Of a stretch of DNA of 64,000 bases, positions 60,542-64,000 are shown piece by piece (the stretch's first letter is position 1; every line of letters starts with the position of its first letter). The translations under genes were made by a program, and so were the position numbers. The stretch covers positions 186,001 to 250,000 of the forward strand of contig NZ_LT671418.1 of the NCBI RefSeq assembly GCF_900130075.1, given 5' to 3'. Under the pieces are notes generated by a model that was not told where the DNA came from, did no database searches, and worked only from the letters and a program-made list of their open reading frames with translations. The stretch is from Herminiimonas arsenitoxidans. Lineage in GTDB: Bacteria > Pseudomonadota > Gammaproteobacteria > Burkholderiales > Burkholderiaceae_D.

Positions 60542-61795
60542 ATGGCTTTAATCGTTCACAAATACGGCGGTACATCGATGGGCTCCACCGAGCGCATCAA
60601 GAATGTCGCCAGACGCGTCGCTAAATGGCATGACGCTGGTTATCAAATCGTTGTAGTGCCATCGGCAATGTCTGGCGAAACAAATCGTTTGATCGGATTG
60701 GCTAAAGAGTTGATGCCACAACCGAATCCACGCGAACTGGATATGTTGGCTTCGACCGGCGAGCAGGTTTCTGTCGCCTTGCTGGCAATGGCTTTGCAAT
60801 CGATCGGTAAGGAAGCCGTGTCGTATGCCGGCTGGCAAGTCGCGATCAAGACTGATTCCGCTTTTACTAAAGCGCGCATTCAATCGATTGATGACGTCAA
60901 AGTAAAAAAAGATCTGGATGCAGGTCGCATCGTCATCATTACCGGCTTCCAAGGTGTGGATGATGAGGGCAATATCGCAACGCTCGGACGTGGCGGCTCG
61001 GATACTTCTGCTGTCGCTGTGGCAGTCGCGTTGCAAGCGCAGGAATGCCTGATTTACACCGACGTTGACGGCGTGTACACGACTGATCCACGTGTTGTGT
61101 CAGAAGCACGTCGCCTGAATACCGTTACGTTTGAAGAGATGCTCGAAATGGCATCGCTCGGCTCGAAAGTGCTGCAAATTCGCTCCGTCGAATTTGCCGG
61201 TAACTATAAGATGCCGACTCGCGTATTGTCGTCGCTGACCGACCCTATGATGTCGCTGGAAGAAGAAGCAAAATCCGGCACACTGATTTCGTTTGAGGAA
61301 GATACAAATATGGAACAAGCCGCTATCACCGGTATCGCATTTAATCGCGATGAAGCGAAGATCACAGTATTGGGCGTACCAGATCGTCCAGGTATCGCTT
61401 ATCAAATCCTTGGCCCGATCGCAGCGGCCAATATTGAAGTCGACATGATCATCCAAAACCAGTCAGTCGACGGCAAAACAGATTTCACCTTCACCGTGCC
61501 ACGTGGTGATTATGCCAAGGCAGTGGATGTGCTGAATGAAAGCGTGAAAGCACATATCGGTGCTGCCAGTATTTTGGGCGATACCAAAGTGTCGAAAGTA
61601 TCCGTAGTTGGTGTTGGCATGCGTAGTCATGTTGGCATCGCATCGCAAATGTTCCGTACTTTGTCGGAAGAGGGCATTAATATCCAAATGATCTCGACTT
61701 CGGAAATCAAGATTTCTGTTTTGATCGATGAAAAATACATGGAATTGGCTGTTCGCGCATTGCATAAAACTTTTGATCTGGAAAAAAACAATTAA
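60542..61795 (+). CDS. lysC: aspartate kinase
   Basis: 417 residues from the ATG at 60542; the frame extends 16 codons upstream without a site. The kinase domain (about 1-245) opens with VHKYGGTSMGSTERI, and the nucleotide-binding stretch ATLGRGGSDTSAVAVA (about 150-165) is intact. Two ACT domains (about 265-410, ITVLGVPDRPGIAYQILGPIA and VSVVGVGMRSHVGIASQMF) give feedback by lysine and threonine. It makes aspartyl phosphate for lysine, threonine and methionine. It is monofunctional, with no homoserine dehydrogenase fused. Confidence 0.97.
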   Translation: MALIVHKYGGTSMGSTERIKNVARRVAKWHDAGYQIVVVPSAMSGETNRLIGLAKELMPQPNPRELDMLASTGEQVSVALLAMALQSIGKEAVSYAGWQVAIKTDSAFTKARIQSIDDVKVKKDLDAGRIVIITGFQGVDDEGNIATLGRGGSDTSAVAVAVALQAQECLIYTDVDGVYTTDPRVVSEARRLNTVTFEEMLEMASLGSKVLQIRSVEFAGNYKMPTRVLSSLTDPMMSLEEEAKSGTLISFEEDTNMEQAAITGIAFNRDEAKITVLGVPDRPGIAYQILGPIAAANIEVDMIIQNQSVDGKTDFTFTVPRGDYAKAVDVLNESVKAHIGAASILGDTKVSKVSVVGVGMRSHVGIASQMFRTLSEEGINIQMISTSEIKISVLIDEKYMELAVRALHKTFDLEKNN

Positions 61796-61820
61796 GTCAT
61801 AGCAAATTGCATAGTTTGGG

Positions 61821-61849
61821 TTGACCAGTTATGCTTGAAAAGTTATGAT
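61821..61849 (+). promoter_or_regulatory. sigma-70 promoter of tRNA-Ser
   Basis: TTGACC (61821-61826), a 17-base spacer and TATGAT (61844-61849), each five of six to consensus, about 45 bases before the tRNA. Confidence 0.8.
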
Positions 61850-61894
61850 GCTGAACCTTTCAATGACGGGCAATTAACGTTGTTGAAGTAATGT

Positions 61895-61988
61895 GGAGGC
61901 GTGGCCGAGTGGTCGAAGGCACTTCCCTGCTAAGGAAGCATATGGGCTTAAACCTGTATCGTGGGTTCGACTCCCACCGCCTCCTCCA
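61895..61988 (+). tRNA. tRNA-Ser (anticodon GCU)
   Basis: The sequence starts GGAGGCGTGGCCGAGTGG and ends CGCCTCCTCCA, with CCA encoded. The acceptor stem GGAGGCG/CGCCTCC is perfect. The anticodon stem CTTCC/GGAAG holds loop CTGCTAA (GCT, for AGC/AGU codons). A long extra arm makes it a class II tRNA. The discriminator base is T, where serine tRNAs usually have G. It has its own promoter and terminator. Confidence 0.97.
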
Positions 61989-61997
61989 AGAATTGAA

Positions 61998-62028
61998 AGC
62001 CCTTGATGAAAATCAAGGGCTTTTTTTC
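61998..62028 (+). terminator. terminator after tRNA-Ser
   Basis: AAGCCCTTGAT and ATCAAGGGCTT form the stem around GAAA, running into a T-rich tail. Confidence 0.92.
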
Positions 62029-62108
62029 TTTAGTCGAATTGGATGAAGTCACCTTTACTGGAAGTACGCATTTTGAACACGAAGAGAACGAAGCGCTGGG
62101 ACGGCAAG

Positions 62109-62594
62109 ATGGACACGCTGACAGCGGATTACCTGAAGGATGTTGTAACGCAGATGAGCTCATATGGCGATCGCGTACAGTTTGCATTAAACGGACCAGG
62201 GCAAAAGCCGCACTACCAGGTCATCAATAATTTTGAAAAGAAAATGGCGTTCGACAGCAATAATCATTTGCTGCATCCAGCAGAAGATGAGTTTGTCGGT
62301 GCCAACGCTACCAAGGTATACACGCTGGATCAAATTCAGGCTGCAATAGCCAATGTAGGCGTAAAGCGGGTCGTTACAACCACGCGTGCTGTGCGTAGCA
62401 CCAGTCGCAATAGCGGCGCTCCTGCGGTAAGGCCTGGCGATCTGATCGATATTCAGAAATATGAATACTTCAAAAACAATGTGAAGACTTTGCCAGAAGA
62501 CATCCGCACTTATTCGCAAGAGATTACCAATCTGATGAAAAAAGGAATGTCTGCAGAAGCTGCATTTGGCGAAATCGTCGAACAGTATTTCTAA
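62109..62594 (+). CDS. conserved-looking protein, unrecognised
   Basis: The frame is open from an ATG at 62043, directly behind the tRNA terminator, but those 22 residues have no ribosome-binding site. The ATG at 62109, preceded by GGACGG, gives 161 residues and is preferred. The protein has no membrane segment, is mildly basic in the middle (VKRVVTTTRAVRSTSRNS) and ends with an amphipathic helix and a Phe. I do not recognise the family. It is a single gene between terminators, so it needs its own promoter in the 80 bases after the tRNA. Confidence 0.6.
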   Translation: MDTLTADYLKDVVTQMSSYGDRVQFALNGPGQKPHYQVINNFEKKMAFDSNNHLLHPAEDEFVGANATKVYTLDQIQAAIANVGVKRVVTTTRAVRSTSRNSGAPAVRPGDLIDIQKYEYFKNNVKTLPEDIRTYSQEITNLMKKGMSAEAAFGEIVEQYF

Positions 62595-62636
62595 TTTCTT
62601 AAAAGAGCGAACCGAATCAGTTCGCCAAGCCATGTA

Positions 62637-62669
62637 AAAAAGCCCGCATCGTCATGATGCGGGCTTTTT
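62637..62669. terminator. bidirectional terminator
   Basis: AAAAAGCCCGCATC and GATGCGGGCTTTTT form a perfect 14-base stem around GTCAT. A smaller stem (GCGAAC/GTTCGC, 62607-62625) precedes it. It separates two convergent small genes. Confidence 0.93.
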
Positions 62670-62780
62670 GTTATGTATCGTAAGGAGAGAGTAGTCGCAG
62701 CTGAATGATGGCGTCTGCTCTGCGGAGTTAATTTTCCAAAAACGTGATCGATTTACTCAACTGAAGAAGTTCTGGATGTA

Positions 62781-62987
62781 TTAAAGCCTGTAAATTTTTT
62801 CTCCGGTTTGAACAATTTTGAATTTAGCATCGGATAGTGGATCCAGCGCGCGTCCATCTGCCAACTTATAGGTTTTGGCGCCAGGAAGTAAATCTGGGTC
62901 CAGTGCGGCGATTGGAGTTTGATAAACCTCAACGTGGTAAGCGGCACCGGTCTTTCCTTTGGCATCGAATTTTTCTACCAAATCCAT
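62781..62987 (-). CDS. small conserved protein, function unknown
   Basis: 68 residues, with ATG 7 bases after a GGAG site (read leftward). The sequence (YHVEVYQTPIAALDPDLLPG, then YKLADGRALDPLSDAKFKIVQTGEKIYR) looks like a compact beta-rich domain with a C-terminal strand. I recall similar short proteins in Burkholderiales annotated only as hypothetical. It stands alone, convergent with the unrecognised gene at 62109 and divergent from the flhD leader. Confidence 0.7.
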   Translation of the reverse strand: MDLVEKFDAKGKTGAAYHVEVYQTPIAALDPDLLPGAKTYKLADGRALDPLSDAKFKIVQTGEKIYRL

Positions 62988-63163
62988 AAGAGTCTCCTTT
63001 GGGTTGAGGGTGGAATAACAATACCAGATTTTGCGCTGCTGGCGACATTGCTTGGTGAGTGCTTCAATTGCTTAATTATCAATTTGTAGTTCGACAATTC
63101 GCAAGAGGAGGCTCGCACGAGCAATATAAGTATCACTTTGATAATTAATTTGTAATAAATCGA

Positions 63164-63182
63164 AAATAAATCAAATTTATTT
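63164..63182. repeat. AT-rich dyad in front of promoter P1
   Basis: AAATAAAT (63164-63171), CAA, ATTTATTT (63175-63182): a perfect inverted repeat 11 bases before the -35 box at 63194. It could be an UP-like element or a regulator site. Confidence 0.45.
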
Positions 63183-63193
63183 CAATCCAACCC

Positions 63194-63220
63194 TAAAGTT
63201 CTGCTTTCCACTGCCGTTAT
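63194..63220 (+). promoter_or_regulatory. sigma-28 (FliA) promoter P1 upstream of flhD
   Basis: TAAAGTT (63194-63200), 12 bases, GCCGTTAT (63213-63220), against the FliA consensus TAAAGTTT-N11-GCCGATAA. Spacing is exact; the -10 differs at two positions. It points toward flhD. Confidence 0.7.
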
Positions 63221-63239
63221 CAAAATCAGATAGCGGTGC

Positions 63240-63275
63240 TTTATTAATTTTTTTGCTTCTAAAATTTTTAATAAA
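63240..63275. repeat. AT-rich dyad between the two sigma-28 promoters
   Basis: TTTATTAA (63240-63247) and TTAATAAA (63268-63275) are perfect inverted arms separated by 20 bases of mostly T and A. With the dyad at 63164 this places an AT-rich palindrome ahead of each promoter. Confidence 0.35.
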
Positions 63276-63291
63276 TATTTTGTTTGAACCC

Positions 63292-63318
63292 TAAAGTTCT
63301 GCAAAAACGTGCCGTTAA
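63292..63318 (+). promoter_or_regulatory. sigma-28 (FliA) promoter P2 upstream of flhD
   Basis: TAAAGTT (63292-63298), 12 bases, GCCGTTAA (63311-63318): a near-exact FliA promoter, 98 bases downstream of P1. P1 and P2 share the 15 bases ACCCTAAAGTTCTGC, so they look like copies. Confidence 0.78.
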
Positions 63319-63521
63319 AGAGACAAGAGGGGCGAAAGAAGTTCATTTTTTTGTCTCTTGAGCTGATTTTTTTGAAAATTCTGTATCCCCGGAATCAAGA
63401 AAAATTGCCTCAAAACATGCTTTTTTAAAAGCAACATCTGAACAGAGATTTAATGCTCAGATGCAATATGCAAGCCGCTCTCCGCCTCATTTCATGTGAG
63501 GGCGTATCGAATGCTGGTCGA

Positions 63522-63538
63522 CGTTTGTAAGACAAACG
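63522..63538. repeat. perfect inverted repeat in the flhD leader
   Basis: CGTTTGT, AAG, ACAAACG. It could be a regulator operator or a small RNA stem, about 135 bases before the flhD start codon. Confidence 0.5.
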
Positions 63539-63562
63539 CCTACCGGCCTATTGTCGTCTGCT

Positions 63563-63578
63563 CTGTATAAAAATACAG
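63563..63578. promoter_or_regulatory. LexA/SOS-box-like operator in the flhD leader
   Basis: CTGTATAAAAATACAG: the arms CTGTAT and ATACAG around four A are the same as in the E. coli recA SOS box (CTGTAT-GAGC-ATACAG), and the CTGT-N8-ACAG form is that used by beta- and gammaproteobacterial LexA. It lies 94 bases before the flhD start codon and overlaps a TATAAA stretch that could serve as a -10 element. Confidence 0.5.
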
Positions 63579-63592
63579 AATAGTGCCTATTC
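63578..63592. repeat. perfect inverted repeat next to the LexA-like box
   Basis: GAATAG, TGC, CTATTC. It shares its first base with the LexA-like box, making a continuous 30-base block of two palindromes. Confidence 0.45.
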
Positions 63593-63671
63593 CAGCCATT
63601 TGTTTCCCCCTTCAGAATGCATTCACTGGCTCACACATTGCTGCCAGGAAATTCACAGCTCAGGGGATAAC

Positions 63672-63989
63672 ATGACCAATAACGACATCATTGCTGAAAT
63701 TCGTGACGCTAATCTGGGTTACTTAATGCTTGCACAACAAATGATCCGTTCCGACAAAGCGACCGCGATCTTCCGTTTGGGAATTAGCAATGAAATCGCT
63801 GATTTGATCGAAGGCATGAACAATTCGCAAATCCTGAAACTCGCCGGTGCCAATATGATGCTTGCCCGTTTTCGTTTCGACGACGGCGCCATCCTCGGCA
63901 TGCTGACTAATTACAATAAAGATCGCTCGTTGGCGCATTCGCATGCTGCCATCTTGATGGCTGGACAAGCAGTTGAACAAATCGCTTAA
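63672..63989 (+). CDS. flhD: flagellar transcriptional regulator FlhD
   Basis: 105 residues from the ATG at 63672, 5 bases after AGGGGAT; a longer open frame upstream is not used. The sequence (IIAEIRDANLGYLMLAQQMIRSDKATAIFRLGIS) is the canonical FlhD helical start, and ILKLAGANMMLARFRFDD follows. With FlhC it forms the D4C2 complex that switches on class II flagellar genes. The Cys65 that bridges the E. coli FlhD dimer has no counterpart: this protein contains no Cys. flhC should start just beyond the window. Confidence 0.96.
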   Translation: MTNNDIIAEIRDANLGYLMLAQQMIRSDKATAIFRLGISNEIADLIEGMNNSQILKLAGANMMLARFRFDDGAILGMLTNYNKDRSLAHSHAAILMAGQAVEQIA

Positions 63990-64000
63990 GTCATCATCAC

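Larger units (their letters stand above)
62988..63671 (+). other. 684-base AT-rich regulatory leader of flhD
   Basis: No protein gene is supported here. The region holds two sigma-28-type promoters, two AT-rich dyads next to them, and three close perfect inverted repeats, one LexA-like, all listed separately. From either sigma-28 promoter the untranslated leader to flhD would be about 345 or 445 bases, long enough for RNA-level control. The TTT-rich stretch at 63340-63375 and a stem AAGAGAC/GTCTCTT (63318-63359) are also present. Confidence 0.7.

Noticed and set aside
61895..62110. Integration site of a mobile element at tRNA-Ser
   Set aside because: No integrase, no direct repeat of the tRNA 3' end and no change to foreign-looking genes follow.

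Overview
The window is an ordinary chromosomal stretch of a betaproteobacterium. Gene content, gene order and moderate GC point to Oxalobacteraceae of the Herminiimonas/Janthinobacterium type; this is inferred from protein recognition and synteny, since no database search was possible. Supporting orders are SPOR-cvpA-purF-metZ; ilvB-ilvH-ilvC..pssA-leuA; ECF sigma-DUF3619-DUF3106-RDD; surE-pcm-nlpD-rpoS-rlmD; ndk-rlmN-pilW-rodZ-ispG-hisS-yfgM-bamB-der-hfq-hflX-hflK-hflC-hisZ-purA; and cysS-alkA-accA-tilS-lysC. I see no insertion sequence, prophage, CRISPR array or integrated island.

Layout. 1-7.8 kb: end of a SPOR gene, cvpA, purF, metZ, then a leftward block (LOG-family protein, phasin-like Lys/Ala-rich protein, RDD, DUF3106, DUF3619, ECF sigma factor). 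8.3-15.4 kb: branched-chain amino acid genes with a SIMPL protein and pssA in between. 15.5-23.2 kb: a signalling and stress stretch with an MHYT-GGDEF-EAL protein, a DUF2383/DUF883 pair, a Cache-HAMP-PAS-GGDEF protein with a degenerate EAL domain, and a PP2C phosphatase. 23.4-31.8 kb: YdcH-like protein, DinG-type helicase, the surE-pcm-nlpD-rpoS stationary-phase cluster, rlmD, and a BI-1 membrane protein. 32-48.3 kb: a long co-directional housekeeping run from ndk to purA plus a phosphoribosyltransferase. 48.5-55.5 kb: tRNA-Leu, rnr, rlmB, cysE, yceH, then leftward lpxH and two cyclophilins. 55.8-61.8 kb: cysS, a DNA glycosylase, accA, tilS, lysC. 61.9-64 kb: tRNA-Ser, two unrecognised small proteins, and a long AT-rich leader in front of flhD, the first gene of the flagellar master operon (flhC should follow just outside).

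The most interesting sequence is non-coding. The roughly 680-base region before flhD holds two near-identical sigma-28 (FliA) promoter matches in tandem. It also holds three perfect inverted repeats packed within about 70 bases; one of them (CTGTAT-N4-ATACAG) has the arms of a classical LexA/SOS operator. This would place the top of the flagellar hierarchy under feedback from the late flagellar sigma factor and possibly under DNA-damage control. Other non-coding signals are a canonical intrinsic terminator inside the first codons of lpxH, a terminator hairpin ending 10 bases before metZ, and a short cysteine-containing leader ORF ahead of cysS. Among proteins, the degenerate EAL domain, the His-rich tail of HisS and the long N-terminal extension of Pcm stand out.
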